From NCBI GenBank assembly GCA_023245935.1, contig JAHFJM010000001.1, positions 248,001-312,000 of the forward strand: DNA of 64,000 nucleotides, written 5' to 3'. This document shows positions 1 through 8,793 of the stretch, one piece after another (within the stretch, counting starts at the first letter, position 1; the number at the start of each line of letters is the position of its first letter). The translations under genes and the position numbers were made by a program. The stretch comes from Candidatus Peribacteria bacterium. Its GTDB lineage: Bacteria; Patescibacteriota; Gracilibacteria; Peribacterales; Peribacteraceae. The notes below the pieces were generated by a model. The model made no database searches. It was not told the DNA's origin and saw only the letters and a list, made by a program, of their open reading frames with translations.

Positions 1-2
1 CG

Positions 3-422
3 CTCGTGTCCCTCGCAGGTCCTCTTTCCAATCTGATCCTTGCGATTCTATCGTTCATTCTCCTCCTGATCATCGCCCCCCAAATCATGCACGTCACGTC
101 CGGTGAGGAACTTTTGTTCGCACGTGGAGCCGGAGCCACAGTGCAGGCATTTTTCACTGAGATTCTCACGAATTCACTCTTCATCAACCTCGGGCTCATG
201 GCATTCAACCTGATTCCGATCGCACCGCTGGACGGCAGCAAAATTCTGGAAGCGTTCATTCCGTACCGGTATGCCGATGCCTACGAAACAATAATGCAGC
301 GCGGTCCGATCATCCTGATCGGGCTTCTTGTTGTAGAGCGCGCATTCAATATTCCGATTCTGATCACCTGGATTTCGTTCATCATGAACGGAGTTCTCAG
401 CATTCTGACAGCTTTCCTCTAG
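3..422 (+). CDS. Site-2 protease family (M50) intramembrane metalloprotease, 5'-truncated
   Basis: C-terminal part of an M50-type membrane zinc protease, which cuts transmembrane substrates. Seen: the reading frame is open to the window edge, so the HExxH half is missing. The visible part begins with SLAGPLSN, the conserved glycine-proline segment that follows the active-site helix. It then has a hydrophobic helix and NLIPIAPLDGSKIL, which matches the family's N-P-x-D-G zinc-ligand motif in the form N-L-I-P-x-x-x-L-D-G. Further hydrophobic helices complete the protein. The GTG at 6 is probably an internal valine and not a start. The gene ends 13 bases before a converging minus-strand gene. 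Confidence 0.85.
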   Translation, partial: LVSLAGPLSNLILAILSFILLLIIAPQIMHVTSGEELLFARGAGATVQAFFTEILTNSLFINLGLMAFNLIPIAPLDGSKILEAFIPYRYADAYETIMQRGPIILIGLLVVERAFNIPILITWISFIMNGVLSILTAFL

Positions 423-435
423 TATCCGCTACAGC

Positions 436-870
436 TCAATCTCCGAGGAAGTAGAACGCAGGTCCCTGCAGTTTTTTGATCGCTTCCGGTCTGTAATCGA
501 ACATCTTTGCTCCGATGAAGATCGCCTTCACGTCACCTTCCGCAATGAGCAGAGCGAGATTGTCTTCCAGGAGCCCTTCGCGGAAAATCACTTCGAAGCA
601 AAGCTTCTGGCGGTCGTACGTTGAGGCTTCAGCTTTCAGTTCGGAGAACAGTCGATCCGCCCTTTCTTTAGCCTCGCGCACGAAGACCTCGGAGTACTTC
701 TTCTCTGGACAGTGCAGGAGGAGGATGTGCTCGAGCACATTCTGTTCGGCGTACCGCACCACTTCCCGCAAACGATCTTCAAACGAGTGACCGCGGGAAC
801 AGAGCACGACGCACGCCCCCCTGTGCATTCGCATCATCGGCTTCTCCGACTTGGCAGGGGCGCGTCGCAT
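436..870 (-). CDS. Hypothetical protein, alternating beta-alpha, Usp-like
   Basis: A 144-residue soluble protein of unknown role. The sequence alternates hydrophobic strands (ACVVLCS, HILLLHC, CFEVIFREG, KAIFIGA) with charged helices, and ends in a strand-like GPAFYFLGD. The pattern recalls universal-stress-protein or other Rossmann-like folds, but the ATP-binding G-x2-G-x9-G(S/T) motif is not clear, so the family is not claimed. The start is supported by an extended -10 box TGCTATACT (bases 877-885, minus strand), whose last T lies 6 bases before the ATG. This predicts a leaderless mRNA. A terminator at 934-962 insulates it from the upstream lipoprotein operon. Confidence 0.6.
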   Translation of the reverse strand: MRRAPAKSEKPMMRMHRGACVVLCSRGHSFEDRLREVVRYAEQNVLEHILLLHCPEKKYSEVFVREAKERADRLFSELKAEASTYDRQKLCFEVIFREGLLEDNLALLIAEGDVKAIFIGAKMFDYRPEAIKKLQGPAFYFLGD

Positions 871-876
871 GGCGGC

Positions 877-885
877 AGTATAGCA
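877..885 (-). promoter_or_regulatory. Extended -10 box TGCTATACT, leaderless start
   Basis: On the minus strand this reads TGCTATACT and ends 6 bases before the ATG at 870. Transcription would start at or next to the A of the ATG. Confidence 0.6.
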
Positions 886-933
886 GGAACTGGAGAATGC
901 CGAGTGAGGAGTTTGAGGAGCCGCTGATATAAC

Positions 934-962
934 AAAAAAACCTCATCCCTTGTGGGATGAGG
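934..962 (-). terminator. Rho-independent terminator
   Basis: Perfect 9-bp stem CCTCATCCC/GGGATGAGG with a 4-base loop at 941-962. On the minus strand it is followed by seven T (934-940). It lies about 75 bases after the stop of the SPFH lipoprotein gene and should end that operon. Confidence 0.85.
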
Positions 963-1035
963 CGGTTGTCCTGACGGTTTCCCGTCAGAACGAATGTTCA
1001 ATCACCTCCGTTTCCGGTTGGAAAAATGGCGTGAG

Positions 1036-2028
1036 CTACTTTGTGCTGCGCGGTGCATCCAGCCCAAATAGCAGATTACTGCCTTGTGGCAGGATGTTTG
1101 ACGGCACGGAGCCGTTCCACCGTTCTGCAGCGGTTTTCATAGCTTCCGCCGTGACGCGCTTCACTTCGAGTTCCGTCTTGAGAGTCAACGCTTCCCGCGC
1201 TTCAATCAGTGCTTGAGCAGCTTCGGCTTCCGCCTTGGCTTTCTCGATTGCCATCATGTTTCGCTCGACCTGAGCGAGTTTTTCCTGGCGGGCGACTTCG
1301 ATGTCATTCTCCGCGAGGAATTTTTTGTTGATGGCTTCCTGGATCTGCGGGTTGTCGTACAGGAGTCCCTCGGAGGAACCCATGTACTCGACGGTGAGCC
1401 CCTTTTCGGCAAAGAACGTCTTTGCCTCTTCGAATGCCGTCTTGAAGACTTCCGTCTTCTTCTTCGGGCACTCGGTGAGCATGACGATCCCGAACTCCCT
1501 CGAGAGGATTGTCTGAACGTAGCCGCGAACATTGCTGTCCACGACGTCCGGCAGAGATTTCCCCGCGAAGTAGTACAGGAACTTCGCCGCATCCGGTTCA
1601 TGGATGCTGCAGGTGATGTTCACACCTGCGCGGAAGTTGATGGAGTCGAGGGACTCCACTCCGATCGCCTCGTTTTTCGACGAGGTTCCGGATTCGTGAC
1701 CCTTCGTCCATTCGCGGGTCACGGGTGTGCGATCAACCTTGATCACACGGACGGTGGGAATCCATTCATAGTCTCCCGCCGTTCGTCCAAGATCGTGTTG
1801 GCGCTGCGGAATGGTGATCCGCTTCGCGACGACCTTGTTGCTCTCGAGGAATTCGACGCTCTTGAGCGTCGCTTGACCGCCTTTCGTTTCCCCTTCCATG
1901 GGGATGACGAATGCCGTTTCATTCGGCCCGATCTCCTCGAACTTCTCGACTTTGTACGGTCCGATGCAGCCTGCGAGAACAGAGACTGCGAGACTCACGA
2001 ATACACATCGAAACATTGTGCGACACAT
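1036..2028 (-). CDS. SPFH/Band 7 domain lipoprotein
   Basis: Predicted membrane-anchored lipoprotein of 330 residues. The N-terminus is a signal peptide with lipobox VLAGC, so Cys21 (counted from the chosen start) would be lipidated. A middle region of strands (residues about 25-190, with NITCSIHEP and REFGIVMLTECPKK) fits an SPFH/prohibitin-type domain. It is followed by a long charged coiled coil rich in A, E and K (about 225-300) typical of band 7 proteins. The ATG at 2028 is preferred over the GTG at 2034, because GGAGAG precedes the ATG by about 7 bases. It lies 69 bases after a small membrane protein gene, probably in the same operon. SPFH proteins are more often anchored by a transmembrane helix than by a lipid. 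Confidence 0.7.
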   Translation of the reverse strand: MCRTMFRCVFVSLAVSVLAGCIGPYKVEKFEEIGPNETAFVIPMEGETKGGQATLKSVEFLESNKVVAKRITIPQRQHDLGRTAGDYEWIPTVRVIKVDRTPVTREWTKGHESGTSSKNEAIGVESLDSINFRAGVNITCSIHEPDAAKFLYYFAGKSLPDVVDSNVRGYVQTILSREFGIVMLTECPKKKTEVFKTAFEEAKTFFAEKGLTVEYMGSSEGLLYDNPQIQEAINKKFLAENDIEVARQEKLAQVERNMMAIEKAKAEAEAAQALIEAREALTLKTELEVKRVTAEAMKTAAERWNGSVPSNILPQGSNLLFGLDAPRSTK

Positions 2029-2097
2029 GGTCACTCTCCAGAAAAATAAGTTTCGTTCGTCGAGGCATACGTATCCCCGACTTTTTCTCGAACATGT

Positions 2098-2406
2098 TCA
2101 CGACTTCTCTTGTGCGGCAGCGTAGCGGGCTGCCCCCGCGAAGAACGGCACCCAGATGAATCCGAGTGCGACAGAGGCGATCCATTTGATCGCTCCGGCA
2201 ATGTCGCTTGCCGCCCATGTGCGTGATGCAGCGTACGCGGACGCGTTGTCTTCGAGTTGCTGCACGGCAGCATGTGCCTCGAGTGGTCCTTGTACGGTGC
2301 CGTACGCGAAGATCAGCATCCATGCGACGACGATGGTGAGAATGCTCACCGCAAGCCGCCATTTCCAGGACGGCATACGAACCTCGGTCTGCAGAACACG
2401 GGTCAT
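2098..2406 (-). CDS. Small membrane protein, hypothetical
   Basis: A 102-residue protein with two hydrophobic segments (about residues 17-36, WRLAVSILTIVVAWMLIFAY, and 74-95) separated by an Ala-rich polar loop. No family is recognised. A clear ribosome-binding site AAGGAGAG precedes the ATG. It is the first gene of a two-gene unit with the SPFH lipoprotein, and is divergent from the TrmB-type regulator at 2570. This suggests, but does not prove, that the regulator controls the pair. Confidence 0.6.
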   Translation of the reverse strand: MTRVLQTEVRMPSWKWRLAVSILTIVVAWMLIFAYGTVQGPLEAHAAVQQLEDNASAYAASRTWAASDIAGAIKWIASVALGFIWVPFFAGAARYAAAQEKS

Positions 2407-2569
2407 GACTCTCTCCTTTGACTAGAGACTTCGATGGTTGCTCCTCATCACTCTTTTCCAGCCCGGAGCCGGTGGTGTGAAAGAACAGCAACAATACGAT
2501 GTTGCGTTGCGAGTCTGATTTCTTTAGAATGAGTGGCAAAGGACACCACTCGGTGCTTCCTATCACCAC

Positions 2570-3343
2570 ATGGATACACTCTCCGTTCTTCAGACCATCG
2601 GCTTAAGCCCGAATGAAGCCAAAATCTACGATGCCCTCGTCACGTACGGCGTCTCGGGAGTATCGACGATTTCTCTCCGCGCAAAGGTCCACCGGCGCAA
2701 TTGTTACGATGCTCTGCAACGCCTGCATGACAAGGGTCTCGTGTTCCATGTGCACGGGAAGAAAGATGTCACCTTTGCGGCTGTCGAGCCGACCAAATTG
2801 ATGGAACTCATTCATGAGAAGAAAGAGAGTTTGGAATCCGCGATGCCGACACTGGAGCGACTGTACCGCGAGCACCGTGCTCCGGAGCAGGCGTTCATCT
2901 TCAAGGGTCCCGAAGGCGTGAAAAACTATCTTCGTCTTGCTCTGCATGAAGGTCGGGACATGTACATTCTCGGTGCGGAAGGTGCATGGTTCGACCCCCG
3001 CATCGTGAGCTACACCGAATACTTTCTGCGGGAAGCCAAGAAGAAGCGCATGAAGCTCCATATTATCTTCGATTCCGAAGCACGCGATCTTCCCTCCATC
3101 AGCACGACGATGCTTGCGCACGATCACAAATTTCTTTCCAAAGCGTACGGTACGAATGCCACGATGGATATTTTCGGTGATTACGTGGTGACCTATACGG
3201 GAACCGCTCCGGGCGTTCTCATCGGCGATGTGACGATTTTCGTCATGTACAGCCCCGAACTCGCAGCTTCGTACCGGACGTGGTGGCAGTGTCTCTGGGA
3301 TCTGTTGCCGAAGGAAAAAGCAGTGAAGCCCGTGAGAGATTGA
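2570..3343 (+). CDS. TrmB-family transcriptional regulator
   Basis: A 257-residue regulator. Residues 1-70 form a winged helix typical of the TrmB family (LQTIGLSPNEAKIYDALVTY, then VHRRNCYDALQRLHDKGLV as recognition helix and wing). A short coiled linker follows (about 85-105). A C-terminal sensor-like domain (108-250) has alternating strands and helices. TrmB proteins usually bind sugars or other small effectors; the ligand here is unknown. It is transcribed away from the SPFH lipoprotein operon with a 163-base gap. Unlike most first genes in the window it has no good -10 box right at its start: a TAGAAT lies about 40 bases upstream, so a short leader is likely. Confidence 0.8.
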   Translation: MDTLSVLQTIGLSPNEAKIYDALVTYGVSGVSTISLRAKVHRRNCYDALQRLHDKGLVFHVHGKKDVTFAAVEPTKLMELIHEKKESLESAMPTLERLYREHRAPEQAFIFKGPEGVKNYLRLALHEGRDMYILGAEGAWFDPRIVSYTEYFLREAKKKRMKLHIIFDSEARDLPSISTTMLAHDHKFLSKAYGTNATMDIFGDYVVTYTGTAPGVLIGDVTIFVMYSPELAASYRTWWQCLWDLLPKEKAVKPVRD

Positions 3344-3358
3344 TGACAACGCAGTAGC

Positions 3359-3433
3359 TGGAGCCGTCTGCGGGAATTGAACCCGCGACCCCCTCCTTAC
3401 CATGGAGGTGCTCTACCCCTGAGCTAAGACGGC
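3359..3433 (-). tRNA. tRNA-Thr (anticodon GGT)
   Basis: A full cloverleaf reads on the minus strand: acceptor GCCGTCT/AGACGGC, D arm GCTC...GAGC, anticodon stem CCTCC/GGAGG with loop ATGGTAA (anticodon GGT), and T arm GCGGG-TTCAATT-CCCGC. The discriminator is T, and CCA is encoded (3359-3361). Confidence 0.95.
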
Positions 3434-3486
3434 TTATACTCTTCAAAAATACAGCCTGTAGATTCTCGGTGTTAAAGCCCTGAATG

Positions 3487-3897
3487 TCAATTCTCGACTC
3501 CCACCGTCTCCATCCACGACTGCGGTTCCTGCCCTGCATGTTTTCGAAGTGCGTTCTTGACTGCGTGCAGTCCCAGAAGTGCGCATTTGATTCGTCTCGT
3601 CCCGACCGGAACACCAAGCAGCTCTTTCACGTGATCCGGTTTCATGGCTTCGAGTTGTTCCAGGTTCATGCCGGTCAATTCTTCAGATAGCAAGGACATC
3701 GCAGCCTGCGAAATCGCACAGCCGGTGCCGGACCAGGAGAATCCGGTGATTTTTTTATTTTCGATTTTTACCGATACCGTCAGTTCATCACCGCAGCTCG
3801 CATTTATTTCATGATGTACCACGGTTGGCTTCTGTAAGGGCTCCGTTCCCCGCGGGTGACGGAAGTGATCGAGGATATTTTCGGCGTAGAGATCCAA
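3487..3897 (-). CDS. sufU: SufU-type Fe-S cluster scaffold/sulfur-transfer protein
   Basis: A 136-residue IscU/SufU-fold protein that accepts sulfur from the cysteine desulfurase. Seen: the start MDLYAENILDHFRHPRG is typical of SufU. The three conserved cysteines are in NASCGDE (about residue 35), GTGCAIS (about 60) and RIKCALLG (about 104), with the Asp after the first. The insertion between the second and third Cys is shorter than in Bacillus-type SufU. The start codon is TTG (minus strand, 3897), 30 bases after the sufS stop, with no Shine-Dalgarno site. The gap is a CCCTAA-rich pyrimidine tract. Operon with sufS. Confidence 0.88.
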   Translation of the reverse strand: MDLYAENILDHFRHPRGTEPLQKPTVVHHEINASCGDELTVSVKIENKKITGFSWSGTGCAISQAAMSLLSEELTGMNLEQLEAMKPDHVKELLGVPVGTRRIKCALLGLHAVKNALRKHAGQEPQSWMETVGVEN

Positions 3898-3927
3898 AGG
3901 ACGAGGGGATAGGGTTAGGGATGAGGG

Positions 3928-5157
3928 TTAGGATTTCCTGAAGAACAGAATCGTTTCTTCAATTGCCGCAATGCAACGATCAATTTCTTCTTCCGTGTTG
4001 TACGCACCGACCGAGAGTCTTGCGGATGCCGTGATGCCGAGATGTTTGTGGAGGATTTGTGTGCAGTGATGTCCCGCACGGAGGCAGATACCTTTTCGAC
4101 CGAGAATTTCTGTGAGATCGTGAGGATGAATGCCGTTGGTAATGAAGCTAATGCATCCGAGAAGGTCGTTTCCAGAAGTCGCGCCGAGAATGCTTATATT
4201 TTTCACGGTCGAAAGTTTTTTCCGTGCGTATGCGAGCAGGTTTTTCGTGTGCGTATGGATCGCATCGACACAGACTAATGTCGTCCATTCGATCGCGGCA
4301 GCAAGCCCGATTGCATCGGCGATGCTTGGCGTTCCGGCTTCGAATTTTCTCGGAAGTTCCGCCGGAATGAAACCGTTTTGGTCGACGGATTCCAACATGT
4401 CGCCGCCACCGAGAAAGGCTGGCATTGATTCGAGCAGTTCTCGCTTGCCATAGAGCACGCCGACACCGGTCGGTCCGTAGAGTTTGTGTCCGGAGAATGC
4501 GAGGAAATCGATATCGAGTGTCTGCACGTCGATCGACGCGTGTGCAATGAGCTGCGCCGCATCGACCAAGACTTTTGCACCTGCAGCGTGAGCGAGCGCG
4601 ATGATCTTCTCAAGTGGAGTACGGATGCCGAGCACGTTGCTGAGACCGGTGACAGACACAAGTTTTGTTTTTTTCTTTTCCAGAATATTTCTGAGTGATT
4701 CGATATCCACTCTCCCGTCTTGCTCGAGTCCGATCCACTCGATCGCTATGCCTTTTCTTTCCTTCAGCTGCAGCCACGGAATGATATTGCTGTGGTGCTC
4801 GAGGAGTGAGAGAGCAACTGTATCGCCTTTCTTCAAAGTTTCTCCGAACGACCTCGCGACAAGGTTGATCGATTCGGTCGCGTTCCGCGTGAAGATGATC
4901 TCGGACGGATGTTTGGCACCAACGAAATCGGCAACTGTTTTTCGCGCTTCTTCGTATGCAATCGTTGCTTCCTCCGCGAGCGGGTGCATCCCGCGGTTGA
5001 CGTTCGCATTCTGTTCTTCGTAGAAACGCCGCATGCGCTCAAGCACTGCCTGCGGTTTCTGCACAGTTGCTGCGTTGTCGAGGTAGACAACCGGCTTTCC
5101 GTCCACGATTCGCTTCAGGAAAGGAAATTGCCGACGGATGGCAGCAGGATCGATCAT
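3928..5157 (-). CDS. sufS: Cysteine desulfurase SufS (class II, PLP)
   Basis: Removes sulfur from cysteine for Fe-S cluster assembly. From the chosen ATG the protein has 409 residues, the usual length. Seen: YLDNAATVQKPQ near the N-terminus, the PLP lysine in FSGHKLYGPTGVGVLYG, and the active cysteine in LRAGHHCTQILHKHLGI. The ATG at 5157 is preferred over the upstream GTG at 5208, because it gives the conserved start IDPAAIRRQFPFL and a -10 box TATACT ends 9 bases before it. No sufBCD genes are in the window. Divergent from the polysaccharide operon at 5210 with only 52 bases between. Confidence 0.93.
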   Translation of the reverse strand: MIDPAAIRRQFPFLKRIVDGKPVVYLDNAATVQKPQAVLERMRRFYEEQNANVNRGMHPLAEEATIAYEEARKTVADFVGAKHPSEIIFTRNATESINLVARSFGETLKKGDTVALSLLEHHSNIIPWLQLKERKGIAIEWIGLEQDGRVDIESLRNILEKKKTKLVSVTGLSNVLGIRTPLEKIIALAHAAGAKVLVDAAQLIAHASIDVQTLDIDFLAFSGHKLYGPTGVGVLYGKRELLESMPAFLGGGDMLESVDQNGFIPAELPRKFEAGTPSIADAIGLAAAIEWTTLVCVDAIHTHTKNLLAYARKKLSTVKNISILGATSGNDLLGCISFITNGIHPHDLTEILGRKGICLRAGHHCTQILHKHLGITASARLSVGAYNTEEEIDRCIAAIEETILFFRKS

Positions 5158-5209
5158 CGAGCGGTCAGTATAGCGCAAATCGGCTCCTCGCTGTACGCTA
5201 CTTCCCACT

Positions 5210-8128
5210 ATGACTCAGCGCACCGTTGTCATCCTCAGTTTCGCACTCTTCCTCACGGCACTGCTCTGGGGCGGGTACACCTTGATCGTCTACCTCGGCA
5301 TTCCGGTGCATGCGCTCGTGTATGCAAAACCGGAGGACGTCGATGCGATCAATCTCGCGTGCGGCGGCGATGCATCCGTCAGCACATATCTGTGTCGTGG
5401 ATCGGCGTTGCTTGCGCCATTCGTGATCGCACTCTTCCAGATGGGAAGTCCGTTGACGATGTACGTTCTGCTCTCACTTCTTCTGTACGGCGCTTTCTTG
5501 CTTACCAGCGGTTACAGAACCGGGTACTTCCGTCTCCGTCTGACCGTCCGACCGATTCTTGTCGTCGCTGCGTTTGCGTTGTCCGTGTGGTTGATCGCAA
5601 CGACGCTGTCAGTGGGGACACTTTACAATGCCAATACGCCCGACAATCAGAAAATTTCCGATGAGGGAGGAGAGAAAATTCTGCAGCCGTTCGCGCGTTT
5701 CTACGAACCGCTGCCGCAAGTGTACGGAGGAGTCGGACCGCAGGGCATGGCGGAGTTGCAAGCGAACTATCAGGAACTTCTCAAAGAGAATTGTCTGACG
5801 GAAATAGGAACAACGCAGAACGGAGCGAAGATTTCCAATTTGCATTTCTTCTGCATGCAGAAAAGCATCTTCGGTCGCGTCGGTTTGCAGTTCATCATGA
5901 TCGCGATCTTCCTCCTGAATCTGCTCGTTCTCGGACGGTTGCTGCTTCGAAAGGTCGTTCGCATCGGTGAGATCCATCCGCTTCTGCTGGTCTGTTTCTC
6001 GATCGGCATCGGAGCCCTCGGTTGGGTTGCCATACTCTGGTTACTTGCCATTCTCAGTCTTCTGCACACGACACTCGTACGAATTCTGTTCTTCGGGATG
6101 CCGCTGCTTCTCTTTAGAGAGACGCTGTGGTGGCTGAAGGCATCATGGAACGATACTTTCGTGTTGGAAGCCGAATGGACGGATCTTTTCCCGATTCTCG
6201 TGTGGCTTTTAATCTCGTACCTTGCACTGAATTTCCTGAATGTCGTTCGCCCGTTCCCGATCGGATGGGATGATCTCGGAAGTTACCTGAATCGTCCGCG
6301 CCTTCTCGCAAGCTACGGTTCGTTCATCGCATCCATGTCGCAGTTTCAGTGGGAGTACCTCACGTCCCTTGGGTTTACGCTCTTCGGCTACGACAGTTGG
6401 CACGGGTCCACATTTGCGATGGAGATCAACTGGGCTGCGGGGCTCCTCGCCGTGCTCAGCGTGTATGCGTTCGGGCGTACCTATTTCGGTCGTGGCCGCG
6501 GCGTGCTCGCTGCGATGACCTATTACTTTTTACCGATGACCGGACATTTCTCGTTCGCCGACATGAAGATCGATAATGCCGTGTTCTTCACCAGCACTCT
6601 CGCTGTTCTTGCCGCCTTCGTCGCACTGCTTCCGCCTGATCAAAAAGAAGAACAGCACTCACCGTCCTCCAAACTCCTTCTTGTCGCAGGACTGCTTGCC
6701 GCATTTGCCTTCGCCATCAAGCCGACTGCCATCCTCTCGATTCTGATGATTCTGTCGGTGATGATGGGGTCGTTCCTGGGACCGATCGGTTTTGCAGGGA
6801 TGGCGATCGTCGGCTTCGCGATTCTCCAGTCCTTCGGTCCGCTCGACATCTCACAGATTTCCGATCGCGCGCTCCTCGGGATCTCCATCGGACATTCCGT
6901 CGCTTCTCTTGCGACATTGATTGTTGGGCTTGGATTGATCGGTTACAGCGTCATGCAGAAGCGATTCACGATACGTCCGATTCTTCAGTCGCTGGCGTTC
7001 TTCGTCACAGGGCTTGCTATCGCATCTGCTCCATGGATGCTCTACAACGGTGCGATTGCGGGTACGTTCTCCGTCGGGAACATGCTCAAGGCACCCGACC
7101 TCACGGCACCGCAAGTCTCGTATCAACAGCGTGAGGAGATGGGGACCATTTCCGCCACGGTTCCGGTGCATGCACTTCCCGCCGATCTGAAGCTCGATGA
7201 AAATAATATCGCATGCAAAGGTTCCGCTCGCACGGAAGAACTGGATCGTTACTGGGGTTTCGGGAGAGGGCTGTCGCATTACATCACCCTTCCGTGGCGT
7301 CAGGTCATGAACATTGATGCCTTCGGCTACTACGTTACGCTGGCTCCGGCATTGCTCCTCTTCCCGCTCGCACTGCTCTTGCCGTTCTTCTGGTCGAGAG
7401 AGCGGAAGTGGCTTCGGATGATGTTTGCGGGAACCTTCATTTTCTTCATTCAGTGGATGCTCGTCGGGAACGGCATCGCATGGTACGGACTCGGCATGTT
7501 CCTCGGTTTTGCACTGATTCTCGAAGCGTTCATTGCATACGCTCCCGATACGCCGAATCGTTCGATCTTCTCCTTCCTGCTCACGATGAGTATCATCGTC
7601 TGTTTGGTGAATCGCCTGTGGCAGTTCGATACGCAGAAGAACATCTTCGAGTACCCGCTCGGCAAAGTGAGTGCCAGCGGACTCCGCGAGATTACGATTC
7701 CGGATTACGACGATGTTCGCGAGAGTGTGGTGACGCGTCATGAGACCTTGCCCGCCACTCCGTACACGTACCGCATCGGCACGTTCATCTCCTACTTCAT
7801 TCCGAAGAACCGGGAAATCCTGCCACTTGCCGATCATCAACTTGGTTTCTTCAATTGCTTGAATCAGGAGAAAAATCACGCACTGACACTCAAGCGTCTG
7901 CTGGCACTGGGTTTCAACAGCATCATCTTCGATACGAACACCCAGACGATCGAGAAAGACACGAACGGTTCGCTGCACCAGAAAGTGAACGCATTCCTCG
8001 AGTTCGCCAACGATCCTGCTCTGCATCTCAATCTTCTGGTGAACGATCCGGGCAACGGCATCGCCTACATTCTTCTGCCGGTCGGAGGAACGGGAGCGAC
8101 GATCCCACCTGCATCTTCTCAGCCATGA
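5210..8128 (+). CDS. Large polytopic membrane protein, probable GT-C-type glycosyltransferase
   Basis: A 972-residue protein with many transmembrane helices (roughly a dozen or more by eye). A soluble insert lies at about residues 140-220 and a soluble C-terminal tail from about 830. The loop FPIGWDDLGSYLNRPRLLA (about residue 350) places two Asp after a helix, as in the catalytic loop of lipid-linked-sugar GT-C/GT39 enzymes. No exact family is claimed. It heads a five-gene unit, overlapping the next gene by ATGA, with GT2, DUF2304 and two GT4 genes. It would act at the membrane on polyprenyl-linked sugars. A -10 TACGCT ends 10 bases before the ATG. Confidence 0.7.
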   Translation: MTQRTVVILSFALFLTALLWGGYTLIVYLGIPVHALVYAKPEDVDAINLACGGDASVSTYLCRGSALLAPFVIALFQMGSPLTMYVLLSLLLYGAFLLTSGYRTGYFRLRLTVRPILVVAAFALSVWLIATTLSVGTLYNANTPDNQKISDEGGEKILQPFARFYEPLPQVYGGVGPQGMAELQANYQELLKENCLTEIGTTQNGAKISNLHFFCMQKSIFGRVGLQFIMIAIFLLNLLVLGRLLLRKVVRIGEIHPLLLVCFSIGIGALGWVAILWLLAILSLLHTTLVRILFFGMPLLLFRETLWWLKASWNDTFVLEAEWTDLFPILVWLLISYLALNFLNVVRPFPIGWDDLGSYLNRPRLLASYGSFIASMSQFQWEYLTSLGFTLFGYDSWHGSTFAMEINWAAGLLAVLSVYAFGRTYFGRGRGVLAAMTYYFLPMTGHFSFADMKIDNAVFFTSTLAVLAAFVALLPPDQKEEQHSPSSKLLLVAGLLAAFAFAIKPTAILSILMILSVMMGSFLGPIGFAGMAIVGFAILQSFGPLDISQISDRALLGISIGHSVASLATLIVGLGLIGYSVMQKRFTIRPILQSLAFFVTGLAIASAPWMLYNGAIAGTFSVGNMLKAPDLTAPQVSYQQREEMGTISATVPVHALPADLKLDENNIACKGSARTEELDRYWGFGRGLSHYITLPWRQVMNIDAFGYYVTLAPALLLFPLALLLPFFWSRERKWLRMMFAGTFIFFIQWMLVGNGIAWYGLGMFLGFALILEAFIAYAPDTPNRSIFSFLLTMSIIVCLVNRLWQFDTQKNIFEYPLGKVSASGLREITIPDYDDVRESVVTRHETLPATPYTYRIGTFISYFIPKNREILPLADHQLGFFNCLNQEKNHALTLKRLLALGFNSIIFDTNTQTIEKDTNGSLHQKVNAFLEFANDPALHLNLLVNDPGNGIAYILLPVGGTGATIPPASSQP

Positions 8129-8793
8129 AGCCTGTCATTGTCATACCGGCATACAATGAAGAAACCCGCATTGGAGCCGTGATTCGGGGAGCGAAGCAGT
8201 ACGTTCCCGATATCATCGTGGTCACCGATGGATCAAGTGATCACACGGCGAATATTGCCGAAGCTAGCGGAGCACGCGTGATTGCTCATGCGGAGAATTG
8301 CGGCGCGGGAGCGGCAACAATGACCGGTATCCAAGCGGCGCGAATATTGGGATTCGATACCGTGATCACGGTTGATGCGGACGGTCAGCATGCGACGGCG
8401 GATATTCCGAAGCTTCTGGAAGCACTGCAGACCCAGCATGCCGATCTCGTCATCGCCAATCGCTTCGGTCGCAAGAATAACATTCCGCTCATCAGGCGAC
8501 TGGCAAACGGCATCGGCAACTTCGTAACGTTTGCCGTCACCGGCATTTACCTTCCCGACACGCAGTGCGGGTTCAAAGTTTTCGGACCGAAGGCGCTTGC
8601 GGAGATCGAGCTCAAGATGTCGGGGTTCGAGTTCTGCACGGAGATCATCCGCGAGGCTGCACGGAAACACTGGAAGATCGCCTCCGTACCCTCGAAAGTG
8701 GTGTATTCTGAGTACACGCTTGCCAAAGGTCAGTCCTTCGCCAGCGGACTGCAGACCGCCTGCAAAATTCTCCTTCGCACCTTCCTCCGATGA
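8125..8793 (+). CDS. GT2 family glycosyltransferase (dolichol-phosphate mannosyltransferase-like)
   Basis: A 222-residue GT-A enzyme expected to move a sugar from a nucleotide donor to a lipid phosphate. Seen: VIVIPAYNEETRIGAVI at the start, VVTDGSSDHT, the metal-binding DADGQH, and a later DTQCGFKVF region close to that of DPM1-like enzymes. The true ATG overlaps the preceding stop as ATGA, and the gene overlaps the next one (DUF2304) in the same way. GT2-DUF2304 pairs are common in glycan clusters, which supports a membrane-associated role. Confidence 0.88.
   Translation: MKPVIVIPAYNEETRIGAVIRGAKQYVPDIIVVTDGSSDHTANIAEASGARVIAHAENCGAGAATMTGIQAARILGFDTVITVDADGQHATADIPKLLEALQTQHADLVIANRFGRKNNIPLIRRLANGIGNFVTFAVTGIYLPDTQCGFKVFGPKALAEIELKMSGFEFCTEIIREAARKHWKIASVPSKVVYSEYTLAKGQSFASGLQTACKILLRTFLR

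Noticed and set aside
1213-2049. 278-codon plus-strand ORF opposite the SPFH lipoprotein gene
   Set aside because: Antisense shadow: the minus strand has a lipobox, coiled coil, Shine-Dalgarno site and terminator; the plus-strand translation has no family features.
6851-8026. 391-codon minus-strand ORF inside the GT-C-like gene
   Set aside because: His/Arg/Glu-rich shadow of a transmembrane protein gene, with no start signals.
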